Below, piece by piece: positions 10,871 to 21,011 of a stretch of 38,966 nucleotides of DNA. The translations under genes and the position numbers were made by a program. The notes under the pieces were generated by a model. That model worked only from the letters and a program-made list of their open reading frames with translations, did not search any database and was not told the origin of the DNA. Source of the DNA: Welwitschia mirabilis (Eukaryota; Gnetophyta; Gnetopsida; Welwitschiales); contig JBOZIK010000001.1 of assembly GCA_051453625.1 (NCBI GenBank), positions 13,321,235 to 13,360,200 on the forward strand. Direction: 5' to 3'. Position 1 is the stretch's first letter; each line of letters begins with the position of its first letter.

Positions 10871-11198
10871 GCATTTTTATGGGTTATTGTACTCAATCCA
10901 AAGCTTATAGATTATATAACCCTCTTAATGGTAATATCTTAATAAGAAGGGATGTAGTATTTGATGAAATTTCAAGTTGAGTATGGCATGAGAGTGAAGA
11001 GAAGATTAAAATATAAGTTCCTATGGTGAATGAATTCTCCCTAAATGAAAGTAAAGAACCCACAACAACTAGTTCCTCGAGCCTTGAAGAGTATTCTGAT
11101 GAAACACCACTAAGAAAGTTTAGATATTTGGCTAATATATATGCATCTTGTCAATTTGCTCTTATTGTTTTAGATCCTATAACTTATGAATAAGCAGC

Positions 11199-12000
11199 TA
11201 AAAAAGAAGAATGGCAAAGAGTAATGGTGAAAGAATTAACAATAATAAAAAACAATGGAACATGGAATATGGTGGATTTACAGGAAGGAAAAACTACAAT
11301 TGGTTTGAAGTGGGTATTCAAGACAAAATTTGATGTAGAAGGAAGCATACAAAAGCACAAAGCTCAACTTGTGGTAAAAGAATATGCATAGCAACATGCT
11401 ATTAATTTCGAAGAAACTTTTTCTGTAGTAGCTCATTTTGAAATTGTGAGGATCATTCTAGCATTGGCTTCACAATTGCAATGGCTAGTTTTTCAATTTA
11501 ACGTCAAGTCAATGTTTTCAAATGGAGATTTACTAGAAGATGTTTACGTAAATTCACTAAAATGTTTATCAACGAAAGAAAAAGAAACAAAGGTGTAAAA
11601 TTGAGAAAGGCATTGTATGGATTGAAGCAAGACCCTTGAGCATGGTATAGCAAAATTGATGGGTATTTTTAGCAAAATGGATACATGAGAAGTAAGAATG
11701 AGCTCACACTCTATGTGAAGAAGGAAGGTAAAAATGATTTTATCATTGTTTGTATTTACATTTATGATATCATATATACAAATGCCTCTAATCAACTTAT
11801 GATTGAATTTAAATCATGAATGAAGAACGAGTTTAAAATGTCAGATATGGGTTCACTGCATTATTTCCTTGGTCTTAAAGTGCAACAAGCAAAAAATGGA
11901 ATTTTTATCTTGCAAAGAAAATATGCCAAGGACCTTCTAAATAAATTTAAGATGCTTAATTATAAGTCTATAGCTACACCCATGAACATTAATAAAAAAT
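11199..12000 (+). pseudogene. Copia A reverse transcriptase
   Basis: Recognisable RT_copia domain: TIIKNNGTW, GLKWVFKTKFD, INFEETFSVVA, motif A as QFNVKSMFSNGDL, CIYIYDIIYTN for the YVDD box, then MSDMGSLHYFLGLKV and GIFILQRKYAKDLL. Motif A Asp is Asn (AAC at 11500-11502), and the first Asp of YVDD is Tyr (TAT at 11763-11765). Both metal-binding positions needed for polymerisation are affected. There are several frameshifts between 11540 and 11820 and stops from TAA and TAG. The longest open piece is 11820-12008. The segment between integrase and RT (10871-11198) is a decayed linker with a VFGCIAYAL-type block at its left edge. Confidence 0.92.
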
Positions 12001-12029
12001 TGCAATAAGAAAATGAAGCAGATAAAATT

Positions 12030-12705
12030 GATGTTAAAAGATTTAGAAGCTTAGTTGGAGGCCTAATTTATCTAACTCACACTCAATCCAATATTGCATT
12101 CTTTATTAGTGTTATTTTACCAATTTTATGCAACACCATTCAAAAGTTCATTTTGAAGTAGTAAATCAAGTCTTGCGTTACATCATTGGAACTATGAATT
12201 ATGGGATTTAGTACTCAAAAACTTCCAATTTCAGATTATATGGATTTATGAATAGTAATTAGACAAGTTCATTGGATGATAGATGGAGCATTTCAGCAAA
12301 TTGTTTTACTCTAGCATCAAGAGTAACCACTTGAAACTCAAAGAAGCAAGCCATAGTGGCATTATCATCCTTAAAAGCTAAGCATGTTATAGCCACTTCA
12401 ACAGCTTATTAAGCCATTCGATTAAGAAGAATGTTAGCTAAACTTCAACAAAAGTAAAAGGGAGCAACAGAGATATTTTGTGACAATAAAGCAATAATCG
12501 TTATGACAAAAAATCCAACATTTCATAGTAGAACAAAGCATATCGATATTCATTTCCATTTCATTCATGATTTGGTTACAAAGAAAGAGATAACTTTAAA
12601 TTACTATAGCACTCATAAGTAGCTAGATAATATATTGACAAAGTTTTTGTTAAAAGAGAAGTTCTACTACTTTCAAATCTTACTTGGATATAGAAAGTTT
12701 AAATC
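12030..12705 (+). pseudogene. Copia A RNase H
   Basis: Continues the RT frame: FRSLVGGLIYLTHTQSNIAF, SSLDDRWSIS, SKKQAIVALSS, GATEIFCDNKAIIVMTKNP, FHSRTKHIDIHFHF and KEITLNYYSTHK. This domain degrades the RNA template in intact elements. The usual T-D-S-D-W block reads M-N-S-N-stop: AAT at 12251-12253 and 12257-12259 and TAG at 12260-12262, three G-to-A changes in a row of positions. The Glu of the EAEY block is Lys (AAA at 12374-12376), and a second Glu is also Lys (AAG at 12380-12382). Downstream DNKA is intact. Runs to the polypurine tract. Confidence 0.92.
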
Positions 12706-12714
12706 AAGGGGAAG
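12706..12714 (+). other. Polypurine tract of copia A
   Basis: AAGGGGAAG directly before the TGTTGAAG start of the 3' LTR, the standard plus-strand primer position. Confidence 0.85.
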
Positions 12715-13032
12715 TGTTGAAGAATAATTCAAAGTCTAACTTGTTTTTAGAACTATTAGTAGAAGCCTATTTTTAAGTTTAATTAGCCATTAATGGATTA
12801 GTTACTAAAAAGAAGGAAAACTATTATTGAATTAGTAAAGTTAGTGGGTCAGTTACTAAAAAGAAGGAAAGCTATTATTGAGTTCGTAGAGTTAGTGGAT
12901 CAGTTACTAAAAATAAGGAAAACTATTATTTACTTTACATGCCTATATAAGGATCTCTAGTTACATCAAATAATATAACTCCCTTTAGAGAAATAAATTT
13001 ATTTTTAGTTTTTTCCTCTTTTATTTTTAACA
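12715..13032 (+). repeat. 3' LTR of copia A (318 bp)
   Basis: Begins TGTTGAAGAATAATTCAAAG and ends TTTTTAACA. It carries a TATA box, TATATAA, at 12944-12950 and two full 51-base tandem units (12797-12847, 12848-12898) plus a partial one. Confidence 0.92.
12797..12930 (+). repeat. 51-bp tandem repeat in 3' LTR (2 full units plus a partial)
   Basis: Same repeat as in the 5' LTR, one unit fewer. Confidence 0.9.
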
Positions 13033-14656
13033 CATTTGGCTAAGGTTGACACCATGATCGAGCCATGCTTTCATGTTGATGATGTCAAAGTGGACATTCT
13101 ATTATCACATGAGATCGATAAGTATAAAAGGCTCGACTTGAGAGATGACGATGAGTGTGTTCTTAGGTGTGGGTTTCTCTTCTAATTTGGATGTGATATC
13201 CATATTTGATATAGTATTTAATGATTTTATGGCACTACAATAAGATCAAGCTAGGTACTCATTGATGATGTTACATAATCTAAAATAATGAAATACTTAT
13301 ATAAACTGATTTGATTTACAGATTCTTTATTCTTGTCATAACTCCCTCACATCCTTCCTTGTTTACAACTCATCCCTATTTATATGCAAGGATCAAGGAA
13401 AATCTATGAAGGGAGAGAAAATATCTTCTTATTTTTTTTTTAGGGTCCATGATTTATTTTTATATGCTAAGTAAGTTTCACTTATTAGTTGTATTTATAG
13501 AAAGCTTTCAATGTCTTCAAGATAAGTTGTTATGAGGTTCAATGATAGCAGACTATGCTGCAATTTTGCAGAAAAATATTTGGGCTAAGAATTAATTGTG
13601 GAAATTTACAATATAAATGGTTATGTCTCTAGATGTCCATATAACTCATGATTCTAACACATATTTTGGAAAGAAAAGCTTAAAAGGTTATCATATGATA
13701 AGGACTTATTATTCACTGTGATGTTTAGGACACCCTCGTATAAGAGAGATGCGCAGAGGTGTTTAAATCTCAGGGAAAAGATAGGTGTAAAGAATGCCTA
13801 AGGTGATGCAAAATACATGAAAAGCATAAAGGTAGATTAGAAGAAGCCATTTTAATGTAGTTTGTAAAAATTCTGATGATAAGTAATGGGTTGAGGCTTA
13901 GTATTTGCAAGGAAGCGATGATATGTACTCTTCTTATATTAGAGCATTGTGTTAAACTCTTTTGCATTGTGCTTTGTTATTTACCTTCTTTTAGTATTTC
14001 ATGTTTATTTTCATGGTTTTTTATATTTTATTTTTATATTTATATTATTAAAGTTTTTTAATATTTTTAATTTTTACTTTATTAAAATTTAATAGGCATG
14101 TAAAAACAAAATTAGAAAGGTAAAAGTTTGAGTTATATTTTTTTCCTTCTAGGCAAATAAATAGCTAAGAATTAAGCTCCCAACCAAAAGAATTTACTAT
14201 ATTAAAATCAATAACAATTCTATATATCACATGAATATAGAAAAATAAACCTTTGAAAACTTAACGATATTACATTACTTACCTTGTACAATCACATGAC
14301 AAATAAGTAGAATTACATTATATGTTTTATACAAATTTTAAATTAGTAATAAAACTCACAAGTAGAGAATTGTATTGTATTGCCATTTATAAGTAAACCG
14401 CATAGGCCTTCTTAAGTTTTATTTAATTTATATATGTAACTTCATTTCATAACTATATACAAAGTAATAAGGAAAAGGGGAGAATGACAGCCTTAGTAAG
14501 TTTGAGAATTGATGTAATTGCCTAGAGAGAAATAGTTATAAGTGGTGAAGTTATCTCCAGAGTCGCATTGAATGATGGTATTTGCCACACATGTGGAGAT
14601 TGCCCAAAGTAGCTAAGTGTAACTACTGTAGTTGGGCCCAGAGCATCTGTTTTTTC
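13033..14656. other. Unannotated spacer between copia A and copia B
   Basis: The first 150 bases (13036-13185) hold an open frame with pieces such as VDDVKVDILLSHEIDKYKR, possibly the far half of a small gene relic interrupted by copia A. The remainder is AT-rich without recognisable domains on either strand. Confidence 0.4.
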
Positions 14657-15170
14657 TATTATGCAAATATAGAAGCAAGAAACAGAATGAGAATGAAGAA
14701 AATAGATAATAACTTAGGAAAAAAATAGACTCATAGGATTTATGTGGTAAAATCCTTTCATGTGAAGGGAAATAAACATGAGAAAGTAGGCAATCTATTA
14801 GTCTTAAGAAAAGAATAGTAGAGATCACAATAAGGCTTATCCTTGAAAAGAATAATTCTCTTCAACATAATTCTACAATTACTTGAGCAAAACCACACAT
14901 CCACTACGGATCTAAGGCCATTTATATAGCATTAGTCCTAGTTCTAGAACATTTTACTTAGAACTAATTTTAGCATAACCATTACAAAGATCATTACAAC
15001 TAAAGGAGGTTACAATACGTAACTGTTATAGTAGTCATTAATGCTAGAATATTATGATAGCCATTAAGACAAGACCATTATAATAGCTATTAAGATAAGA
15101 GTGTTATAATGGTAATTAATATATAGAAGTTACAAAAACATTCTTTTCTAAATTTTCCATCACACTAGCA
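14657..15170 (-). repeat. 3' LTR of copia B (about 514 bp)
   Basis: Minus strand starts TGCTAGTGTGATGG at 15170 and ends GCATAATA at 14657. It aligns with the LTR at 27636-28154 throughout (for example the GATCATTACAAC, CATTTTACT and ATCTAAGGCC blocks). Minus-strand TATA box TATATAAA lies at 14921-14928. Confidence 0.9.
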
Positions 15171-15182
15171 ATTCTCCCACTT
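15171..15182 (-). other. Polypurine tract of copia B
   Basis: Minus strand AAGTGGGAGAAT immediately before the LTR, as is usual in Tork-type elements. Confidence 0.85.
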
Positions 15183-15289
15183 GATGACAAATTTGCTTCA
15201 AGACATAGTTAGTTTCAGTAAGAAACTACATCAATGTCTTAATGGCAATCTGAATGCTTGCATCTAGCTACTACCTTTATTAGGAAATC

Positions 15290-15760
15290 TACAAGATTTA
15301 ACTAAGTAGATATCTTTGACACATAAATCTTCTTAGATTCCAAGTGATATTGCACATCAATATTCTTGCTTTGAGTATGATATGTTACATTCCTGCATAA
15401 GAACAAGGCACTTTCGTTATTACAATACAATGTGTATTTTTGTTGACAATGTTCAGGCCAACATAACATGTTCTTCAGCCATAACATCTCCTTTTCTCCT
15501 GCATTAAGAGCAACATACTAAGCCATAGTAACAGACAGAACCATATGAGATTGAAGATAATACATCTAGCTTATAGCTCTTCCACCAAAGATGAACACAT
15601 AACTTGTGGTAGATCTACATGTATCTTTGCAACTAGCATAGCCTATATTAACATAACTAGTAAGACAAAGTTGAGTACGACCAAAGCATGAGGAATAGTG
15701 TATTATACCTTTTAGATATTGTAGTATCAATTTCACCACTTCCCAGTGTTTCCTTCAAGG
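15290..15760 (-). pseudogene. Copia B RNase H
   Basis: Minus-strand translation shows TSYVNIGYASCKDTCRSTTSY, FGGRAIS, VALNAGEKEMLWLKNML, QQKYTLYCNNESALFL and SKNIDVQYHLESKKIYV. The longest open part is 15302-15487. The first Asp of the YVDADYAG-type motif is Asn (AAT, plus 15647-15649), the second is Gly, the EAEY block contains a TAG stop, and the Asp of the DNQSA block is Asn. The active site is therefore lost at several positions. This is the last coding domain before the polypurine tract. Confidence 0.88.
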
Positions 15761-15789
15761 ATGCCTCATGAATCATGATACTACTTTCA

Positions 15790-16800
15790 TAGCATAGGTA
15801 ATATCTGGTCTAGCATAGTTCATTGGATACATCAAATAATCCATAGCAAAAGTATAAGAAATAGATGATATGTCATAAACTTCCTCTTTAATCTAAGCTT
15901 CATCCTTCTTTAACAATTGGAAGTATGATCCCAATGGAGTACTTACAGGAATACATTGCAAATGTTAAAATATTCAAACACTTTCTTAATGTAATATTCC
16001 TATAATAACCATAACAAACCATGTTTTTTATCTCTATTAATCTTCATACTCAATATTTTCTTAGCAGCTCCAAGATCCTTGGTTGCAAAAATCTTTGATG
16101 TATGGTACTTAAATTTCTTTATTTCAGTATCATCATCTCTATCCAGTAACATGTCATCAACATATAACATTAATATTATAGGTTTACCTTGATTTGTTTT
16201 ATGAAGGTATGCATAATGATCAATTGCACATCTAGAGTAGTCCTGACTAATCATGAAATCATCAAATTTTTAATACCATTATTAAGATTCTTGCTTCAAG
16301 CCATAGAGACTTTTTTTTAATTGGCATACAACATCCTTTTTTATGTTCAAATCTTTAGGTATCTGCATGTTGATCTCCTCTTTTAAATCTCCATGTAAAC
16401 AAGTAGTTTTCATATCAATTATTTCAACTCTAGATTCATATAAGCTATCATAGCTAAGACAATACGAATGGAGGAATGCTTCATAACAAGTAAAAGTATT
16501 TTATTAATCTCTAGCCATTAGCTAAATCTTTTAATTACTAACATAGATTTATACTACTTCACACCATCAAGATCAATCATTAACACATACACCTACCTAA
16601 AACTTATAGGTTTCTTACCTTTTGGCAAAGGTACCAAGTTCATGTTTAATTTTGATAAAGGGACTTCAATTCATCCTCCAAGGTGGCTTTCCACATTTTT
16701 GAGTTTTCAAAAGTCATAGCTTCTTTATAAGATTCTATTTCTTCACCATCTATGTACATGACATGATCATCATACCATGACATTAATCTTCTTATTCTTG
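15790..16800 (-). pseudogene. Copia B reverse transcriptase, YVDD box intact
   Basis: The frame 16000-16254 contains CAIDHYAYLHKTNQGKPIIL, then MLYVDDMLL at about 16145-16170, then KDLGAAKKILSMKINRDK, diagnostic of Tork/Tnt1-type copia RT. Upstream on the minus strand are AVKTTF-like and MKTTCLHGDLKEEINM blocks, then a decayed region from 16560 with TASNKNMW-like pieces (WKATLEDELKSL at about 16670). There are multiple stops and shifts elsewhere. It is notable that the catalytic YVDD (16153-16164) is the one active-site motif in the region left untouched. Confidence 0.9.
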
Positions 16801-16959
16801 TAGAACATCTCAAGTGAAATTCTTATGCAAGTTCTTCATCTTCTTAGAATTGTTCATCTTCCTTACTACTATATTTATTACTAGGTATAAAAGAATCTTC
16901 ACTATACTTACCATGTCACATTTGGTAATTTGTTATTATAGATTGAAATAGGCACAAAA

Positions 16960-18053
16960 TATTCATTTTATGATGTTTCTTTAGAATGAATTTTCAAATT
17001 TTTATACATCATATCTTTCGTAAATGTGATATCTTTACTTCTAAAAAACTTCTTACTAGTAAAGTCTCATAGAAGATAACCTCTGTCATCATGATCATAC
17101 CAACAAACACACGTGATCATGCTCTATTATCTAATTTTCCTCATTCTATTTTTGGAACATGAGTATAAGTAGTGCATCAAAAGGTTCTTAGATGCTCATG
17201 AAAGATATTACTCCCACTCCAAACATTGATTGGAAATATTCCATCAAGAGGTATAGTAGGAAACCTATTAATCAAGTAAACAATAGTTGTGATAGCTTCA
17301 TTGTAGAAGGTTTTAGGTAAACTAGCAGTTTTTAACATGCTTCAAACTCTAGTACTATTATATCTCTTTGCCACACCATTTTATTGAGGAGTACAAGAAA
17401 CACTCCTTTCATAATTTATGCTAATTAAATATTACTGAAACTTCTTTAAATGATATTCATCTCCATTATCTATTAATAAATGATTAAGCTTCTTATCAAA
17501 CTCATTTTTAACTTAAACCCTAAACCTTAAACTTATCAAAGGATTCTAATTTTTTTCTCATTACATACAACCAAAATTTATAAGAAAAATCATCAATAAG
17601 GATAATAAATTATGAAGTACGAGCAATTAAATCAAGAATAATTGTTCTAGAAACATTAGAATATACTAAATCCAAGACATTCTTTTGCCTATGATGCTTG
17701 TTTTGTTTAAAACTTACTTAATGATTTTTTTCATATTTAAAATCTTCATAAAATTATAATGGAATATTCAAAAGATTTAACAAAATATTACTTTATTATA
17801 ATATCTATATGTCATGTTCACTTAAGTGTCCAATACATCTATGCTAAAGTTGAATTTCATCGTCCTACTTATTCTCAATCACTATAAGTTTAGCTTTTGG
17901 TCTAGGAATAACATCATGAATGGTGTATAAGGAATCTTTCTTTAGCCCCTTTAAAACTATTAATATTCCCTTTAAGATGTTCTAAGAGCCTTCATCAAAG
18001 ATAGTCTTATAACAAACATCATCCAATTATCTAATAGGTATGAGATTTTTATA
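16960..18053 (-). pseudogene. Copia B pre-integrase and integrase
   Basis: From 18053 leftward on the minus strand: KNLIPIR, LDDVCYKTIFDEGS, LKGILIVLKG, then the pre-integrase zinc domain (HRCIGHLSEHD, 17811-17850), then LVYSNVSRTIILDL, FIILIDDFSYKFWLYVM, LLIDNGDEYHLKKF, NYERSVSCTPQ and NGVAKRYN. After it come the downstream WSGSNIFHEHLRTF and RVFVGMIMMTEVIFYE linker blocks. The first catalytic Asp is Asn (plus 17655-17657), the second is kept (plus 17468-17470), and the Glu is Lys (plus 17366-17368). Stops are frequent and often TAG or TAA. The right end is cut by gypsy C. Confidence 0.9.
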
Positions 18054-18058
18054 TGATG
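18054..18058. other. Left target-site sequence of gypsy C (TGATG)
   Basis: TGATG precedes the C LTR and CCATG (26227-26231) follows the other LTR. Three of five bases agree, and the copia B frame is continuous at this point, so this is the probable decayed 5-base target duplication. Confidence 0.5.
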
Positions 18059-18411
18059 CACTACCAAAATGTATGTATTTGATGGGGTGTTATGAGCTAT
18101 TTTGTAGGAATTTTATACAAGTTTAGATGCAAATCTAAGGATTTTAAAGAGTTAATGGATGATCATTGAAATATGCAATTCTTAGCATATTTAAAGGCAT
18201 TTCAGTTACTTTTTGATGCTCACTACTTTGGAAGAAGATCACTAATGATAGAGCTAATTTCTTTTAAGTGGGAAAGCTAGGGAGGACTATCATTCCCATT
18301 GTCATCCCTATGAGAGATAGCATGATAGCCTTACACATGTCAAAATAGGATGCTGACTAGACTGGAGTTGGGATCAATGGAAGCCTCTTTTCTAAGGGTG
18401 TCATCTCCATG

Positions 18412-18493
18412 GTCATCCCCATGACATGTAGGATGACAAATGTAATGTTTGAGCCATTATTCCCTTAGTCATTCTCATGATAAGTAGGATGAC
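18412..18493 (+). repeat. Paired stem-loop motifs in C-family LTR
   Basis: GTCATCC (18412-18418) pairs perfectly with GGATGAC (18431-18437) around a 12-base loop containing CATGACATG. A second version, GTCATTC (18468-18474) with GGATGAC (18487-18493), pairs with one G-U wobble. Related copies lie at 19479-19504 and in the other LTR copies. Confidence 0.65.
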
Positions 18494-18595
18494 ACTTGTA
18501 ATCATGAACCGACCTTTATCTGTTTCATCCATTTCTTTCTTGTAATTGAGTGCATTTTGAAGTTTCTTTTATGTGATAATTTCACTCCTTAACCC

Positions 18596-18603
18596 TATAA
18601 ATA
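18596..18603 (+). promoter_or_regulatory. LTR TATA box
   Basis: TATAAATA followed by a C-rich block, conserved with 6454 and 25652. Confidence 0.6.
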
Positions 18604-19160
18604 AAACCCCCTTTCGATTCTTCTCTCCTTCTTCGATGCACCATAGGAGATCAAAGGGTGAGAGATCCATCTCGCGAGTTACAAAAAGACATTTTCTTGG
18701 TGAATAGTTATGCATCCTCCATTGAGGCCCAGCTGTTTTGTAACCTAGATGCTAGTTCTATGTTAATACAAAAATTTATTTTCATTATGCATTTAGTTGT
18801 TTTATATTTTCCTTATGGTTTATGTTATCCTTAATCCGATGATAGTTTCATTGATGATATAGGTCTTAAGAGTAGCCTTTGTTAAGATTAAAGAAACTAG
18901 TTTTAGATTTATTTTACATTGCGTTTAGATTTAATTGCATTTGCATCACATTAGATCTTTATTTTTTACATTATTCTTATGTTTTGATTACAATATTCTT
19001 TATAAAAATCAATTCTCATTCTCCTCTTATTAGTCTTTGATGGATTATGACATTTGGGTCACTCACATTTATACTAGAGTGTGCATTTTGCAATCCATAT
19101 ATTTTGATTACTAGGATTTGGAGTAAGATGGGAAGTTATAAAAATACACATTACAACATC

Positions 19161-19179
19161 TTGGCATCATTGCTAGGGA
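19161..19179 (+). other. Primer-binding site of gypsy C
   Basis: TTGGCATCATTGCTAGGGA follows the LTR after two bases. It equals the Athila/Tat-type site (TGGCGCCGTTGCCGGGGA) except for C-to-T and G-to-A changes, chiefly in the CG dinucleotides. Confidence 0.85.
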
Positions 19180-19258
19180 AGTCTACCAAGAAGTACGAGA
19201 ATTATCATTGTTTGAGTGAGTGAATCAAATTTTTATTCTTTTATTTATTTATAGTAAC

Positions 19259-19346
19259 ATTGTATTTTTTTTTTTAGTTTTTTTGATTTCGGTTTTCAGT
19301 TTTTTGGTTTTTGGTTTTTTTGGTCTTTAGTTTTTATTAGTTTTTT
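19259..19346 (+). repeat. T/G low-complexity tract
   Basis: A run of T broken by GG, of the form TTTTTTGGTTTTTGG repeated imperfectly, in the untranslated leader of gypsy C. Probably replication slippage. Confidence 0.8.
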
Positions 19347-19591
19347 GATAATAATCTATCATCCTCTCTATTATTTTCATGTCATTGAGCATGATAACAT
19401 AGATTTCCTGGTTACTTTTTATCTGTTAATTTTTCTTTTATTTTTTGTTTTAATAGTAAAATAGCTGTCATCTTCGTTGTTATCCCCATGACAAGGTGGA
19501 TGACACTTCTATTTTTGGTTTTCTACATTTTCTTTTCAAGTTATATCAAATTTTAGCTTTATATTTTTTTTTATTTGTAGCATGCTATGAT

Positions 19592-19807
19592 ATGGTTAAC
19601 ATGAGAACGAAATATTCAATAAAAGGTCTACTGATAGAAGAAAGTATCAAAGAAGAATTTGTTGACTCTAAAATAGAATTGGGAATGCAATTTCCATGTG
19701 TATACAATAACTTTTTTGAGTTCTTCTTTTTTTTAATCCAATTTGTTGAAAGAAATTCTTTTGAATTAGAAGATAAAGATAGCCATCACACATCTTTTTT
19801 GCATTAA
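19592..19807 (+). pseudogene. Gypsy C N-terminal ORF fragment, unknown
   Basis: ATG at 19592 begins MVNMRTKYSIKGLLIEESIK and runs with an acidic, helix-prone composition to a stop at 19807. A longer reading from 19496 has a hydrophobic Phe-rich start that looks like leader sequence rather than protein, so the internal ATG is preferred. It could be the start of the unknown protein continued at 20.3 kb, or a gag remnant. I see no gag signature. Confidence 0.4.
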
Positions 19808-20137
19808 GAATTTATAGAATTTTGTTAAAACATTAAAGAAAGTAGAACTCAACTGTCATTGTGCACTTATCTTCATATTGAATTAGAATCTCTTTTTTTC
19901 ATTCTTCTCAACTATGAATAGTAATACAAGGATACTCAAAGAAATTCTTGCTAAAAGAAGGAGAAACTTAAAAACTTCTAAGGATAATAGTAAGAAAACA
20001 CTCTGAGAAAGTTTTGTAGAAAGAAGAAGAATAACATAAAATGATGTTGAGAGTAGGGATTGAGTCCATTCTTCTTTTCAACCATCTTATTATTGAACTT
20101 ATTCATTTCAAACTTCATATAGAAATAACAATGAAAA

Positions 20138-20237
20138 NNNNNNNNNNNNNNNNNNNNNNNNNNNNNNNNNNNNNNNNNNNNNNNNNNNNNNNNNNNNNNN
20201 NNNNNNNNNNNNNNNNNNNNNNNNNNNNNNNNNNNNN
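20138..20237. other. Run of N (exactly 100 bases), flanked by a 24-bp direct repeat
   Basis: Exactly 100 N, the convention for a gap of unknown size. The same 24 bases (CAAACTTCATATAGAAATAA plus CAAT) sit on both sides, at 20109-20132 and 20238-20261, suggesting overlapping contig ends or a collapsed tandem repeat. Confidence 0.95.
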
Positions 20238-20333
20238 CAAACTTCATATAGAAATAACAATTAAAATCTTTCACATTTTAAGGATTCAACCTCATTTACA
20301 AAAACTTCTTACAATTACTTTTATCAATACCAT

Positions 20334-20990
20334 CCATCTTCTATGCATTACTATGAAGAAGAACCATCTCTCATGAACTACTATGAGGAAGAACATGATT
20401 CAATAAAAGAAATGAATGACAAAATGACAAAGAACCAAGAAAATAATAATAAAAAATTAGAGAATTTAGTTGAGATCCTTTAATAAATACTATTACAAAA
20501 TCTAATCTCTTTTACAATACAACAACGTCAAAATCTATTCTTCTATGTCCCACCTTAAGGAAAATGAGGAGAAATTAGACACAAATGATAATGATTCTTG
20601 ATTTCAAATATAAGATGAATATTCAAATCAAACTTTAACATCCTACTCATTAGGAGATGAGCAAAGAGGAGATAATAATAATTTAACTCAATCTCTTAAT
20701 AATAGAAATGGGGATGACCATTTATTTGACAATGATCCTAAGGTATTAGATTATATTCCTAGAACCCATTCACTAATAGACAATCTAATTAAAGAATCCA
20801 CTCACGAAAAATATGAAAATTCTTTAACCTATGATAGACATAATGATCATATTTCTCCTTCTAATAAATGTCATGAATCAAAAAACATGCAACAAAATGA
20901 TAAGAGTGATTAAGAAGAAGATGATAATGACATTGAAATATTATATCATACCTTTTTTTTCACTTACTTTATAAGGATGATGGAGTTCTA
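20334..20990 (+). pseudogene. Gypsy C unknown ORF, N-terminal part
   Basis: Begins with a 30-base tandem repeat (20334-20363, 20364-20393) encoding PSSMHYYEEE then PSLMNYYEEE, followed by an Asn/Lys-rich stretch (NDKMTKNQENNNKKLENL). After a shift near 20560 the reading continues with TSYSLGDEQRGDNNNL, DHLFDNDPKVLDYIPRTHSL and EEDDNDIEILYH. Stops are TAA or TGA. The protein would be strongly acidic and low in hydrophobic residues, so probably disordered. There are no cysteine knuckles or pol motifs. Its frame joins the next segment after a slip in the T run near 20950. It could be a highly diverged gag or a novel accessory protein of a non-autonomous lineage. Confidence 0.5.
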
Positions 20991-21011
20991 CTTGTACAAG
21001 AAGTTTAAATT

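Larger units (their letters stand above)
8467..13032 (+). mobile_element. Ty1/copia LTR retrotransposon A, complete in structure, coding dead
   Basis: Order of parts: 5' LTR, primer-binding site, gag, zinc knuckle, protease, pre-integrase and integrase, reverse transcriptase, RNase H, polypurine tract, 3' LTR. Integrase before RT defines the copia superfamily. The length of about 4.6 kb is normal. Every catalytic centre carries disabling changes and there are many stops and shifts. The 3' LTR starts TGTTGAAG while the 5' copy reads CATTGAAG, so the 5' edge has mutated. CATT occurs just outside or at both edges (8467-8470, 13033-13036), but a clean 5-base target duplication cannot be fixed. 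Confidence 0.95.
18059..19158 (+). repeat. 5' LTR of gypsy C (about 1.1 kb)
   Basis: Ends TTACAACA directly before the primer site. The start is placed at CACTACCAAAATG by alignment with the LTR beginning at 38170 (TGATTCCAAATTTG), so the TG has decayed to CA. TATA box TATAAATA at 18596-18603. Contains two copies of a GTCATCC ... GGATGAC stem-loop. Confidence 0.88.

Noticed and set aside
9539-12700. Fungal RIP as the source of CA-to-TA changes
   Set aside because: All recognisable elements are plant-type; plant CHG/CHH methylation and deamination explains the pattern.
8467-13036. A clean 5-bp target duplication for copia A
   Set aside because: Only CATT is shared at the edges and the 5' LTR terminus is mutated, so the duplication cannot be defined.
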